Origin: DASWJZ01 sp963739005
Lineage (GTDB): Bacteria > Pseudomonadota > Alphaproteobacteria > Rhizobiales > Afifellaceae
Direction: 5' to 3'
NCBI GenBank assembly: GCA_963739005.1
Contig: CAVTYQ010000002.1
Coordinates: forward strand, 62,001-126,000
Length of the DNA stretch: 64,000 bases
The translations under genes and the position numbers were made by a program. Shown here one piece after another: positions 1-8,818 of this stretch. The notes below the pieces were generated by a model that saw nothing but the letters and a program-made list of their open reading frames with translations, was not told the DNA's origin and did not search any database. Numbering within the stretch: position 1 is the first letter of the stretch; every line of letters begins with the position of its first letter.

Positions 1-986
1 TGGCGCGCGGCGCCGACCGCGTCTTCGAGGCGGTGGAGGCACACGGCATGGACTCTGACGCGGCGCAGACGGGCTGGCTGCAGCCGGCGCATTCACAAGC
101 CGCCGACGAGGCCGTCCGCTCGCGCGTCGATTTCTGGCAATCGCTCGGGCGGCCGGTCGAATACATCTCCGGCGACGAGGTCGAACGAATATGCGGCGTT
201 TCGGGCTATCGCGGCGCGCTTTTCGACCGCTCCGGCGGCACGATCCAGCCCTTGAGCTACCTGCGCGGCCTGGCGCGCGCCGCCATCGACCGCGGCGCGA
301 CGGTCTACGAGTGGACACCCGTCACAGGGGCAGAGCGCCGCAACGGTTCTTGGCTGGTCGATTGCGGTGGCCGCACAGTGAAAGCAGATACGGTTCTTCT
401 GTGCACCAACGCCGCCGGCCAAGGATTGGCGCAGCGGCTCGCGCGCACCATCGTGCCGCTCAACGTCTACCAGATCGCAACCGAGCCGCTGCCGGCAGAC
501 ACGGTCCAGCGCATCTCGCCCGACAGGATTCCGATGTCGGATATGCGCGCGAACCTCTTCACCTACCGGCTCGACCGCGAGAACCGCCTGATCAGCGGCG
601 GCATGGCTATCGTTCCGATCGCCGCACATCGACGGCTGGCGCAGGCCATCGTCGAGCGGCTGGCTCGCAGGCTGGAGCTCGATCGGATACCGCGGGTCGA
701 TTTCATCTGGCGCGGCACGGCTGCGATGACGACGGATTTCCTGCCGCACCTCTACGAGTTCGGCCCAGGGTTCGTCGGGGCGATCGGCTGCAATGGCCGC
801 GGTATCGCGATGACCGCCATGCTTGGCGAAGTCCTGGCCGATGCCGCCACCGGCGCGCCTCTCGACGCGCTGCCGGTGCCGACAGCGGCCGCGCGCGCCA
901 TTCCGCTGCGGCCGCTCGCCGGCGCCGTCGCCTCAGCCGCGCTGGTGCACGCGCGCTGGCAAGACCGGCGAAGCGGCAATGCCTGA
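1..986 (+). CDS. FAD-dependent oxidoreductase, DAO family (5' truncated by window)
   Basis: This is the C-terminal part of a D-amino-acid-oxidase-fold enzyme of the type that oxidises amines or secondary/D-amino acids (glycine oxidase, DadA or gamma-glutamylputrescine oxidase relatives). The frame is open from base 3, and the residues before the first possible GTG at 33 still look like family sequence, so the true start lies upstream of the window. Visible family marks are GWLQPAHS, the substrate-domain run ending in GGTIQPLSYLRGLA, and the C-terminal GCNGRGIAMTAMLGEVLAD segment that contacts FAD. The N-terminal dinucleotide-binding GxGxxG is missing because of the window edge. It converges on the hydrolase at 995 with only 8 bases between the stops. 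The substrate cannot be told from sequence. Confidence 0.85.
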   Translation, partial: ARGADRVFEAVEAHGMDSDAAQTGWLQPAHSQAADEAVRSRVDFWQSLGRPVEYISGDEVERICGVSGYRGALFDRSGGTIQPLSYLRGLARAAIDRGATVYEWTPVTGAERRNGSWLVDCGGRTVKADTVLLCTNAAGQGLAQRLARTIVPLNVYQIATEPLPADTVQRISPDRIPMSDMRANLFTYRLDRENRLISGGMAIVPIAAHRRLAQAIVERLARRLELDRIPRVDFIWRGTAAMTTDFLPHLYEFGPGFVGAIGCNGRGIAMTAMLGEVLADAATGAPLDALPVPTAAARAIPLRPLAGAVASAALVHARWQDRRSGNA

Positions 987-994
987 AGCGGTGT

Positions 995-1849
995 TCAGCC
1001 GAGACCCATCTGGCGGAGGACGGCACGATTGAGCGGCGTCCCGGGTTCTGCGAAAGCGCCTAGCACCACGGTGATGTGGTTCGTGTCGGGCACGACCATG
1101 TGCTCGACCGGCGTTCGGCGTCTGCGGCAATGCTCCGCAAAGCGCGCGGTCTGATCCAGGAACTCGGCGGCCTCGTCACCGCCGACCGTGACCAGCAACG
1201 GCGCAGCGATTTCAGTCTTGCGCAAGAGCGGGCTGAACGCCGCCACGTCACCAGGATTGAATTGCAGGAGCTCGTTGCGGAACGAGGCGGCGACCGGCGC
1301 GAGGTCGTAGAGCCCGGAAATTGCCGTCCCGCCTTTGACCACATCCGCCGGAAGGCCGGCAGCGCCGAGCCGGGCGCGGTCCAGCACCTCCGCCACGAGA
1401 TGCCCGCCGGCCGAGTTGCCGGAGACGAAGAGGCGCTCCGGATCGATGCCGTGCTCCGAGCCGCGACGATGCAGGTAGCCGATCGCGCGGAGGCACGACT
1501 GGATGATGTCGCCGAGCCCGACGCTTGGGATCGGCGGGTAATCGATGACCGCCACGGCCGCGCCGCCCGGCACAAAGCCCGCGGCCACGAAAGAGAAATC
1601 CACGGCGGCAAGCGAGCTCCAGAAGCCGCCGTGGATGAAGATCTGAACCGGCGACGGCCCGCTCCCGCGCGACGCAGGGAAAAGGTTCAGCGTCTCGCCG
1701 GGGTTGGGACCGTAGGCGATATCGCGAATTGCTTCGAACTTCGCCAGCGCGGCGTCATTCGCCTGCTTGCGGCGCGCAAAGACCGCCTCGAGGTCGACAA
1801 TCATGTCGAGACGGAACTCGGCGTCGAGTTCCGCCTGATCGCGGGCCAT
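995..1849 (-). CDS. alpha/beta hydrolase (esterase/arylformamidase-like)
   Basis: A 284-residue alpha/beta-hydrolase-fold protein of the carboxylesterase / kynurenine-formamidase type. The oxyanion motif HGGFW lies about a third of the way in, the nucleophile elbow is GNSAGGHL, and a late aspartate (GGDEAAEF) and histidine (DTNHITVV) complete a plausible Ser-Asp-His triad. I start it at the ATG at 1849 (MARDQAELDAEF). The frame stays open to an ATG at 1903, but the extra residues are arginine-rich and cover the hairpin at 1879-1899. It lies 66 bases downstream of the transporter binding-protein gene, so it may act on an imported ester or amide, but the hairpin may separate it from that operon. 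No signal peptide is visible, so it is probably cytoplasmic. Confidence 0.8.
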   Translation of the reverse strand: MARDQAELDAEFRLDMIVDLEAVFARRKQANDAALAKFEAIRDIAYGPNPGETLNLFPASRGSGPSPVQIFIHGGFWSSLAAVDFSFVAAGFVPGGAAVAVIDYPPIPSVGLGDIIQSCLRAIGYLHRRGSEHGIDPERLFVSGNSAGGHLVAEVLDRARLGAAGLPADVVKGGTAISGLYDLAPVAASFRNELLQFNPGDVAAFSPLLRKTEIAAPLLVTVGGDEAAEFLDQTARFAEHCRRRRTPVEHMVVPDTNHITVVLGAFAEPGTPLNRAVLRQMGLG

Positions 1850-1878
1850 CGATCTCAGTCCCCTCGCCGAGGCATTGG

Positions 1879-1899
1879 GCCTCCCCGCGAAGGGGAGGC
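1879..1899 (-). terminator. hairpin between binding-protein gene and hydrolase gene
   Basis: GCCTCCCC (1879-1886) and GGGGAGGC (1892-1899) form a perfect 8-bp stem with a 5-base loop, just downstream of the binding-protein stop at 1916. No strong T-run follows. It may be a partial terminator that lowers hydrolase expression. Confidence 0.45.
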
Positions 1900-1915
1900 T
1901 CAAATTCGTCCCGAC

Positions 1916-3193
1916 TTACCCGTCGACCTGCTTCATCAGGGCATTCATGTCGTCGATCGTGAGCGTGTCCTCGACCGTGAGCGTGCCGTCGTCCTTCACG
2001 TTCCAGATGAGCGCCGCGCCGTTGACATCGCCGTTGGCGTCGAACGCCACGGGACCGGTCGCGCCGACATAGCGGATCGGCTTACCGTCCTTGATCAGCG
2101 CCAGCGCCTTCTTGAACTCGTCAGGGCCCGTGCCGATGACGGTTCCGTCCGGGTCCTGGATCTTGCGAACGGAGTCGCGGATCGCGGTGCCGGTCAGCTC
2201 CGGCGCGATGTTCATCGCGAGCCCCAGCACGATCACGGCGTCGTACTGGGTCGCGATACCCGGCCCGTCCGCCGTCTCGCCGTACTTCGCCTTGAAGGAA
2301 TCGCGGAACGCATCGGCCGTCGGCCCGCCGGAGGGGGCGTTGTCCATGCCGTAGGCCTTCCCAAGATACTGCGCGCCGACCGCCGAGACGAAGTCCGGGC
2401 TTCTGAGCGAGTTGTTGAGGATGAGGTTCTGCGTGCCGCCGAGCGATATCCACTCACGCACCATGGTCGCGCCATCCTGTGGGAAGGCAACGAAGAACAC
2501 GGCGTCCGGCTTCGAAGCTAGCGCCTTGGTCACCTCGGCGCGGTAGGACGGCTGGTTGTCGTTATAGGCCACCGAAGTCACGATCTCGCCGCCGAGCTTC
2601 TTCATGGCGGTGGTGAAATATTGCAGCATGCCGGTGCCGAAGTCGGTGTTGATGTAGACCACCGCGATCTTCTTGTAGCCGCGGTCGGCCGCCACTTTGG
2701 CGCTGGCATAGGCCTGCGTCTTCACCGTCGGCAGCGTGCGGAAATAGAAGCCGCCGGACTTCCCTTCCTCGGCCAACGTAGTGAAGGTCGCCGCCGTCGA
2801 GCAGCAGCTGATCTGGACCACCTTCGAAGGTGCGGTCACGGAGGTCAGGATCGGCAGGCTGACGCCGCTCGACACGGTTCCGGTCAGCGCCTGCACGCCC
2901 TCGACGTCCACCAGATATTTGGCGGCGTCGACGCCAACAGTCGGCTGACCCTGATCGTCGCGCAGGATGAAGCTGACGTCGCAGCCCTTCACGCCGCCGC
3001 CGGCATTGATTTGTTCCACGGCAAGCTGCGCGCTGTCAGCGATGCGCTTGCCAACGGGGCCCATCGAACCGGTGAGCGGGAGAATTCCTCCAAGCTTCAC
3101 CGGGCATGTGACATCCGCAGCGTGCCCCAGCGAGGGGGCCAAAGCGGTCGCCGCGAGCGCGACGCCGAATATCAGTCCATACAGGTTTCTCAT
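1916..3193 (-). CDS. Branched-chain amino acid-type ABC transporter substrate-binding protein
   Basis: A 425-residue periplasmic binding protein of the Leu/Ile/Val (type I fold, peripla_BP_6) family. I use the ATG at 3193, which gives a clean signal peptide (MRNLYGLIFGVALAATALA, cleavage near GHAADV). The frame remains open to 3214, but the added residues are charged and would spoil the signal. The mature start (VKLGGILPLTGSMGPVGK) and ADSAQLAVEQINAGGGVKG are typical of the family. It is the last transporter gene, after the two permeases. Ligands of this family include amino acids, amides, urea and aromatic acids; the sequence does not identify which applies here. Confidence 0.88.
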   Translation of the reverse strand: MRNLYGLIFGVALAATALAPSLGHAADVTCPVKLGGILPLTGSMGPVGKRIADSAQLAVEQINAGGGVKGCDVSFILRDDQGQPTVGVDAAKYLVDVEGVQALTGTVSSGVSLPILTSVTAPSKVVQISCCSTAATFTTLAEEGKSGGFYFRTLPTVKTQAYASAKVAADRGYKKIAVVYINTDFGTGMLQYFTTAMKKLGGEIVTSVAYNDNQPSYRAEVTKALASKPDAVFFVAFPQDGATMVREWISLGGTQNLILNNSLRSPDFVSAVGAQYLGKAYGMDNAPSGGPTADAFRDSFKAKYGETADGPGIATQYDAVIVLGLAMNIAPELTGTAIRDSVRKIQDPDGTVIGTGPDEFKKALALIKDGKPIRYVGATGPVAFDANGDVNGAALIWNVKDDGTLTVEDTLTIDDMNALMKQVDG

Positions 3194-3220
3194 CACAGCT
3201 CTCCCGTCTTTCACACCAAA

Positions 3221-4165
3221 CTATCCCACATGCCGCGATACGACCGGCTCCTCGCCGATCAGTCCGCGCGGTTTGCGCACCAGCACGAGTACCAGAAGCA
3301 GCCCGATCAGGATCGATTGCGCTGCCGCTCCTTGTGTCTGATAGGCGGCTGGCACGATCTTGGAGATCAGCACGCCGCTGCCGCTCCACAGCCCCCAGAC
3401 GATGAGCGCGCCGAGGAGCGCGCCCCGGTTGTTGCCGCTGCCCCCGATGATGAGCATCGTCCAAATCTGGAAGGTCACGATCGGCAGAAAGTCGAAAGGG
3501 CTGACGAAGCCGATGAAGCTGACATAGAGCGCGCCGGCAAGCCCGATGATGGTGGAGCCGAGCACGAACGCCTGCAACCGGAAAAGGCGAGCGTCCTTGC
3601 CGAGCGCGATCGCCGCTGTCTCGTCTTCCCGGATCGCCTTCAACACGCGGCCCCAAGGCGAGCGGACGATGCGGTCGAGCGCCCAGTAGACGAGCGCAGT
3701 GACGGCCGCGATCAGAACGAGAAGGAAGATGTTGTAGTTGAGCTGCCCCTCGAAGCTGGAAGCGAACGGGCGCGGAATGGACGTCATGCCGAGGCTGCCG
3801 CCGGTCAGGGCCTGCCAGTTCAAGGTGACGAGCTGGATCGTCACCGCGGCGCCGAAGGTCGCGATCGCCAGGTAGTCCCCGCGCAGCCTGACGGTCGCGA
3901 TACCGACGAGAAGCGCCACGAGAGCCGCGGCCGCCATCGCTCCGATGACGCCGACCAGCCACGGAAGGCCGAAATTGCCCAAGAGCAGCGGGTTCGGCGG
4001 AGCGGTCAGGATTGCGAGCGCATAGCCGCCGACCGCGTAGAAGCCGACCACCCCGGCATTGAAGAGGCCGGTGAAACCCCATTGCAGATTGAGACCGAGG
4101 CACGCAATGCCGAGGATGAGCACCACGCTCGCGAAGAAGACCAAGTAGGAGAAGATGCCGATCAT
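3221..4165 (-). CDS. livM: Branched-chain amino acid-type ABC permease, LivM family
   Basis: A 314-residue inner-membrane permease with about nine hydrophobic segments and the LivM-type coupling-loop region (IREDETAAIALGKDARLFRLQAFV). It pairs with the LivH-type permease to form the translocation channel. The start ATG at 4165 overlaps the stop of livH by four bases (ATGA), indicating translational coupling. The binding-protein gene follows after a short gap. The family call is secure; the symbol indicates only family membership, and the ligand is not known to be leucine/isoleucine/valine. Confidence 0.88.
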   Translation of the reverse strand: MIGIFSYLVFFASVVLILGIACLGLNLQWGFTGLFNAGVVGFYAVGGYALAILTAPPNPLLLGNFGLPWLVGVIGAMAAAALVALLVGIATVRLRGDYLAIATFGAAVTIQLVTLNWQALTGGSLGMTSIPRPFASSFEGQLNYNIFLLVLIAAVTALVYWALDRIVRSPWGRVLKAIREDETAAIALGKDARLFRLQAFVLGSTIIGLAGALYVSFIGFVSPFDFLPIVTFQIWTMLIIGGSGNNRGALLGALIVWGLWSGSGVLISKIVPAAYQTQGAAAQSILIGLLLVLVLVRKPRGLIGEEPVVSRHVG

Positions 4166-5064
4166 GTCCCCTCCCTCGAGCCGAATAGGCCCTGCGGGCG
4201 GACGTAGAGGATCAACATGAGGAGGAGGAACGGCATCGCCGCCGTGTAGCCGGCCGGAACCACGAGGATGGAGAGATTCTCCGCCAAGCCGACCAAGATG
4301 CCGCCCGCCACAGCGCCGAACAGACTGCCGGTCCCGCCGAGAATGGCCGCCGTCAGGATCGCGAGCAGGAGGTTGAAGCCCATATCCGGCCGAAGCTGTA
4401 CGGTGAGACCGAGAAACGTGCCGGCCACCGCGGCAAGCGCGCCGCTGATGAACCAGGCAAGGCGGATCATCTTCGCGGTCTCCACGCCGCAGATGCCCGC
4501 GAGCGTCGGACTCTCGGCCATCGCCCGCATGGCGATTCCGATCCGCGTCGCGCGAAGCAGCACGTAGAAGAGCAAAACGAGGGCAATCGCGAGCCCGAGC
4601 ACGAAGATCTGGTCCGGCATGACGAGCACGTTCGGCAGAATCTCCACGGCGATCTGGAGCGAGCGGCTGTAGTAGTGCACGTCCGGCCCCCAGAGCAGCT
4701 GGATCAGGTTGCGCAGGATCAGCGCGACGCCGAAGCTCGCAAAGATCATCGTCAGCCGGTGTGCGTTGCGGGCCCTGAGGCGGCTATAGACCAGCATATC
4801 GACGAGCACCGCCACGCCGCCCGCGAAGAGCCCGGCGATCGCCACGGCGACCAGGAACTGCCATCCGAAGGAAAGCGGACCGAACGGAACGCCCGCGCTC
4901 GCAACGCCGGTAAACGTGAGGGCTCCGTAAGCGCCGAGGGTGAGCACGTCGCCGTGGCCGAAATTGGCGAAACGCAGAATCTGCAGGCTGAGCGAAATGC
5001 CGACTGCGCCGAGCGCGATGATGGCGCCGGTCAAGAGCCCGTCGGAGATTGCCTGCCCAATCAT
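4162..5064 (-). CDS. livH: Branched-chain amino acid-type ABC permease, LivH family
   Basis: A 300-residue polytopic inner-membrane protein of the LivH type. The N-terminal DGLLTGAIIALGAVGISLSL segment is followed by NFGHGDVLTLGAYGAL, a hallmark stretch of the family, and the cytoplasmic loop RIGIAMRAMAESPTLAGICGV contacts the ATPases. It sits between the ATPase genes (upstream) and livM (downstream) and overlaps both by four bases. With LivM it should form the membrane channel for the substrate captured by the binding protein encoded at 1916-3193. Confidence 0.88.
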   Translation of the reverse strand: MIGQAISDGLLTGAIIALGAVGISLSLQILRFANFGHGDVLTLGAYGALTFTGVASAGVPFGPLSFGWQFLVAVAIAGLFAGGVAVLVDMLVYSRLRARNAHRLTMIFASFGVALILRNLIQLLWGPDVHYYSRSLQIAVEILPNVLVMPDQIFVLGLAIALVLLFYVLLRATRIGIAMRAMAESPTLAGICGVETAKMIRLAWFISGALAAVAGTFLGLTVQLRPDMGFNLLLAILTAAILGGTGSLFGAVAGGILVGLAENLSILVVPAGYTAAMPFLLLMLILYVRPQGLFGSREGT

Positions 5065-5792
5065 CCGGCTCGCCGCCTTCCGCCCAAGAACGCTTCGCCG
5101 ATGGCCGGGTCGTTGAGCAGCGCGTCCGCCGCACCGTCGATGTAGTTGCGGCCCTCGGTCAGAACATAGGCGCGATCGGAAGTCCGAATCGCGGCCCTGG
5201 CGTTCTGCTCCACCATCAGCACGGCGACGCCGAGTCCCGCGAGGCGGCGGAGATCGGCGAAGACCTCCGCGACGATCTTCGGCGACAGCCCCGCGGTCGG
5301 CTCATCGAGCATGATCACCTTTGGGTCCGTCATCAGGGCGCGCGCGACAGCGAGCATCTGCCGCTGCCCACCGGAGAGGACACGGCCGGGGGCCGACCGG
5401 CGAGCGGCCAGCACCGGAAAGTGCTCGTAGGTGCGCTCCAGGCGAGACTTCAGCGCCGCGCGCGCCAGCCCATGGGCGCCGACGACAAGGTTCTCCTGGA
5501 CGCTGAGGCTGGTGAAGATGTTGCCGGTCTGGGGGACGAACCCGACCCCCTTCCCCACCATCGCGTGCGCGGGCAGGCCGGTCACGTCGCGCGCATCCAG
5601 GGTCACGGTGCCGCTTTCGAGGACGATCAGGCCTGCGATCGCTTTGAGCAGCGTGGACTTGCCGGCGCCGTTCGGCCCGACGACGGTGACGATCTCGCCG
5701 GGCGCGACGTCGACGGACACGCCATGCACGATCGGCAGGCCGCGAACGTAGCCGGCCACGATCTCGCGTGCGCTGAGGATCGGCTCGCTCAC
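5061..5792 (-). CDS. livF: Branched-chain amino acid-type ABC ATP-binding protein, LivF family
   Basis: A 243-residue ATPase of a liv-type importer. Walker A is GPNGAGKST, the signature is LSGGQRQML, and Walker B is VIMLDEPTAGLSP. The start is a GTG at 5792 that overlaps the livG stop by four bases (GTGA). The same frame stays open to 6572, but that upstream stretch is antisense-like and lies inside livG, so I reject a longer protein. LivF and LivG should form the heterodimeric motor under the LivH/LivM channel. Confidence 0.88.
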   Translation of the reverse strand: MSEPILSAREIVAGYVRGLPIVHGVSVDVAPGEIVTVVGPNGAGKSTLLKAIAGLIVLESGTVTLDARDVTGLPAHAMVGKGVGFVPQTGNIFTSLSVQENLVVGAHGLARAALKSRLERTYEHFPVLAARRSAPGRVLSGGQRQMLAVARALMTDPKVIMLDEPTAGLSPKIVAEVFADLRRLAGLGVAVLMVEQNARAAIRTSDRAYVLTEGRNYIDGAADALLNDPAIGEAFLGGRRRAG

Positions 5793-6556
5793 GCGGCGAT
5801 GTCCCCGAGATAGGCGTCGACCACGCGCGGCTCGCGGCGCACGCCATCGGCGTTGCCCTCGAAGATGACCCGCCCCTGCGCCATCACGACAATCGGGCTG
5901 CAGATCTGCATCACCATATCCATGTTGTGCTCGATGATGAGGAACGTGATGCCGCGCGCATTGAGCGCGACGATCTTCTCGATCAGCGTTTCGAGCAGGG
6001 TCGGATTGACGCCCGCGGCCGGCTCGTCGAGCAGGATGAGACGGGGCTCGATCATCAATATGCGTGCGAGCTCCAGCAACTTCTGCTGGCCGCCGGAGAG
6101 CTGTCCGGCGATTTCGCCGGTCTTGTCGGCGAGGCCGCAGAAACCGAGCACTTCTTCGGCCCGCTCCCGCGCCAGGCGTTCCTGCCTTTGAACGGCGCCG
6201 GGGCGGATCCAGTTGTTCCAGAAGCGCTCGCCGGTCTGATCCTTGGGCGACAGCATGACGTTCTCCAAAACCGTCATCTGCGGAAAGGGTCGGGGAATCT
6301 GGAACGTTCGGGCGAGACCGGCGCGAAAGATAAGGTCGGGGCTCATGGCATCGATGCGGGCCCCCGCGAAGGATATCGCTCCCGCCTGCGGTCGCCGCAC
6401 GCCTGCAATCAGATCGAAAAGCGTGCTCTTGCCCGCTCCGTTCGGCCCGATCAGCCCGGTGATCGTTCCTTCTTCGACCGAGAGCGAGACGCCATCGACA
6501 GCGCGGAGCTCGCCGAAGGTCTGCACGACCTCGCTCGCCTGAAGAAGAGAAGCCAT
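5789..6556 (-). CDS. livG: Branched-chain amino acid-type ABC ATP-binding protein, LivG family
   Basis: A 255-residue ATPase, first gene of the liv-type operon. It shows Walker A GPNGAGKST, the signature LSGGQQKLLELAR, Walker B LILLDEPAAGVNP and the LivG-type C-terminal GRVIFEGNADGVRREPRVVDAYLG. The divergent gene at 6666 leaves about 110 bases for promoters. Order here (G-F-H-M-binding protein) differs from E. coli, where the binding protein comes first, but is common in alphaproteobacteria. Confidence 0.88.
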   Translation of the reverse strand: MASLLQASEVVQTFGELRAVDGVSLSVEEGTITGLIGPNGAGKSTLFDLIAGVRRPQAGAISFAGARIDAMSPDLIFRAGLARTFQIPRPFPQMTVLENVMLSPKDQTGERFWNNWIRPGAVQRQERLARERAEEVLGFCGLADKTGEIAGQLSGGQQKLLELARILMIEPRLILLDEPAAGVNPTLLETLIEKIVALNARGITFLIIEHNMDMVMQICSPIVVMAQGRVIFEGNADGVRREPRVVDAYLGDIAA

Positions 6557-6665
6557 GCCGCGATAAGATCATAGGACGGGAAACGATAAAAGATTTAAGC
6601 TGAAAACATCTCGCTGCCGGCGCCGCGTCACGCTAAGAAAAGTCGCCTCAACAACCGGAGCGGAC

Positions 6666-7115
6666 ATGGCGAGATCGCCGGGCCACATGACGACGCGACA
6701 TGTGCAGGCGCCGTCGGAGGTCGCGTTTCGCTACTTGTGCGATCCTATCGCGCTCGGGCGCTGGTCGCTCGGGTGCTTCGACACGGCGGAGGAGGTGTCG
6801 GGGCTCTTCACCGGCCGCTCGCTGATCGACGGTGGCAGAGTCTGGTTCCGGATCGATGCCGATCCCTCCCGCCTCCTGATCGACTATCTGGTGGGCACGC
6901 CCGACCGGCTGGTCCGCCGCATCTCGATCCGCATCGTTCCGGGCACGGAGCTCGACCTCCCGGCGGCGACCTGCCTCGTCAGCCTCATCGCGTGGCGCTC
7001 GGGTTCTGCGAGCGACGACAGCTGGCAGCGAACCCAAGCGCTGCACGAAGCGGAAATCATTCTGATCGGAGGGCAGATCGAGCGCATCGCGGATGCGCCC
7101 CCGACATCGCCGTGA
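6666..7115 (+). CDS. Hypothetical SRPBCC (START-like) family protein
   Basis: A 149-residue protein whose opening (TTRHVQAPSEVAFRYLCDP, then GRWSLGC) resembles the first strand and helices of the SRPBCC / polyketide-cyclase-like hydrophobic-pocket fold, where a conserved Trp follows the first helix. GGAG lies 5 bases before the ATG at 6666; an internal ATG at 6687 is a possible alternative. It stands alone between divergent and convergent neighbours, so context gives no function. It is not obviously CoxG, although CoxG shares the fold and a cox cluster occurs later in the window. The fold call is by pattern only. Confidence 0.6.
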   Translation: MARSPGHMTTRHVQAPSEVAFRYLCDPIALGRWSLGCFDTAEEVSGLFTGRSLIDGGRVWFRIDADPSRLLIDYLVGTPDRLVRRISIRIVPGTELDLPAATCLVSLIAWRSGSASDDSWQRTQALHEAEIILIGGQIERIADAPPTSP

Positions 7116-7274
7116 GCTAGAACAGGGGCACCGGCGCGACGTTTCGCAGGCCAAAGTACGACGGGATGGCCCATCCGTTTTGCCAACGCCGGTCTCAAAT
7201 ATCGGCTGCGTCGATCACTGGTAGCGCTTTGTCGGTGAGCTGAGCTGCACGCGCTGAGGAGTTTCAGTTAGAGC

Positions 7275-8687
7275 TCACTCAAGCGCGAGCCAAATATGTC
7301 CGGCCTCCTCGCGCCACGGAATGAGGTTGAGCGGCGCTTTGTTTTTCGAAATATCACCCAGCATCGGCATGCCTGGAGACACTCCGTCGTCGTTAAGCGC
7401 CGCACACCAGCTGACGATATCACCGGACGCGAGATCGAAGCAGCTCTCGTGCCAACGGCATGTGATGACGCGCTCGTCGCCGATGCGGCTGGCGGACTTG
7501 CCCTCCGCGGCAGATGTCGCTTCGAAGAACGGCAACTTCAGATGCGGGCAGGCATTGTTGAAGGCGAAGATCTGTTTGCCTTTCTTGAGAACCACAGCAT
7601 AGAGCCTGGTAAATTCGAGAACCTTCGGCTCGCCGTCGACAAGGGCGTCGACGCGCATGGCCTTGTGCCAAGTCTTGCCCCCGAGCTGCACCGTCTCGCG
7701 ATCAGCGACGGCGTTTAGAGCGCGCTCGGTCTCCGGGCGCAGCTTTGCGATCTCGTAGAGCGTGATACGGTCCGAGGTGCCGCGCAGCCGCACGCGGACG
7801 AAGTCGGTCATCTCGACCTCGTCCTTGACCCGCTCGTAGAGCGCCTCGGAAATGAGGAGCCGCGTGCCCGCCTCTTTGTTGGCGGCCTCCACGCGGCTTG
7901 CGACGTTGACGGCGTCGCCGATCGCAGTCAGGCGCTCATGCCCGGGCGAACCGATCGACCCGATAACGGCATCGCCCAAATGCAGCCCGATGCGGATATC
8001 GAAGTCGATCCCGTACATAGAAGCGAAGAAGGGCTTCATCCGGTCGACGGCGGCAAGCGTCTGTAGCGCCGCGTTGACCGAACGTATCGGTGCATCGGGC
8101 TGGCCGTCGACGCCGAATATCGCCATCAGCCCGTCGCCGACGAACTTGTCGATATAGCCGTCGTTCCGCTCGATCAGCTCGCCAACCTGCGCGAAATACC
8201 GATTCAGAAGGTACATCACGTCGTAAGGCGTCAGTGTCTCTGAGAAGCTGGTGAAGCCCGCGACGTCGGAGAAGAAGAGGACGACGGGCTTCACTTCGCC
8301 GGACTTCGAGGCGGCGCTGCGCTGCAATTGGTTCGCGATGCGGAGATCCGTCTCGTCGAGCACGAGGCGCCGGAACGCGATGTCGCCGGTCGGGCGGAGC
8401 TGGCACGCAAGACGGATATTGTCGGCCAAGCCCAGTCGGTCGGTCAGTTCGTGCTCAACAGCCCCTTGCGGCGGGCAGGCTTCGGCGCCTTCCAGGATCC
8501 AGATGCGACAGGTCGAGCATTTCGCCTTGCCGCCGCAGGCGTGCGCGATCGGAAGATGCGCGCGGCGCCCGGCCTCAAGCACCGACTCGCCCGTGGCACA
8601 GTCGATCGTAATGTTGTCGGGCAGAGATCGGAGTTCCGGCACAAGCCCTCGCAGGGTTCCGATTTTAGACCCGCTGATTGCCGGCAC
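7275..8687 (-). CDS. Ferredoxin / class III adenylyl cyclase / Rieske three-domain fusion
   Basis: A 470-residue protein with three recognisable domains. Residues ~25-105 are a 2Fe-2S ferredoxin with ligands C51, C57, C60 and C95 (C-x5-C-x2-C spacing, adrenodoxin-like). Residues ~134-315 are a class III nucleotide cyclase with metal aspartates D141 (FSDVAGFT) and D185 (FVGDGLMAIFG), K181 and D258 as adenine-selecting residues, and N261/R265 in GDAVNVASRVE, so it should make cAMP. Residues ~335-465 form a Rieske-type domain with C380-P-H382 and C410-x2-H413 as ligands for a second 2Fe-2S centre. No membrane segment is seen. I infer a cytosolic redox- or oxygen-responsive cAMP synthase. It is divergent from the DUF1989 gene at 8819. 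Confidence 0.87.
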   Translation of the reverse strand: MPAISGSKIGTLRGLVPELRSLPDNITIDCATGESVLEAGRRAHLPIAHACGGKAKCSTCRIWILEGAEACPPQGAVEHELTDRLGLADNIRLACQLRPTGDIAFRRLVLDETDLRIANQLQRSAASKSGEVKPVVLFFSDVAGFTSFSETLTPYDVMYLLNRYFAQVGELIERNDGYIDKFVGDGLMAIFGVDGQPDAPIRSVNAALQTLAAVDRMKPFFASMYGIDFDIRIGLHLGDAVIGSIGSPGHERLTAIGDAVNVASRVEAANKEAGTRLLISEALYERVKDEVEMTDFVRVRLRGTSDRITLYEIAKLRPETERALNAVADRETVQLGGKTWHKAMRVDALVDGEPKVLEFTRLYAVVLKKGKQIFAFNNACPHLKLPFFEATSAAEGKSASRIGDERVITCRWHESCFDLASGDIVSWCAALNDDGVSPGMPMLGDISKNKAPLNLIPWREEAGHIWLALE

Positions 8688-8818
8688 CTATAACTTAGTT
8701 GCCGATTTTGGGCCGGAGAGAACGGATATCGGAGTATCTGGCGCGTCCGCGTCCGATGAACGGCTACGCTGCCGCGAACTGTCCGGGCCAGGGCGCGGAG
8801 AGCCTAGGAGGATCTGGC

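Noticed and set aside
6666..7115. CoxG
   Set aside because: It is SRPBCC-like but more than 30 kb from the cox cluster and shorter than typical CoxG; the shared fold alone is not enough.
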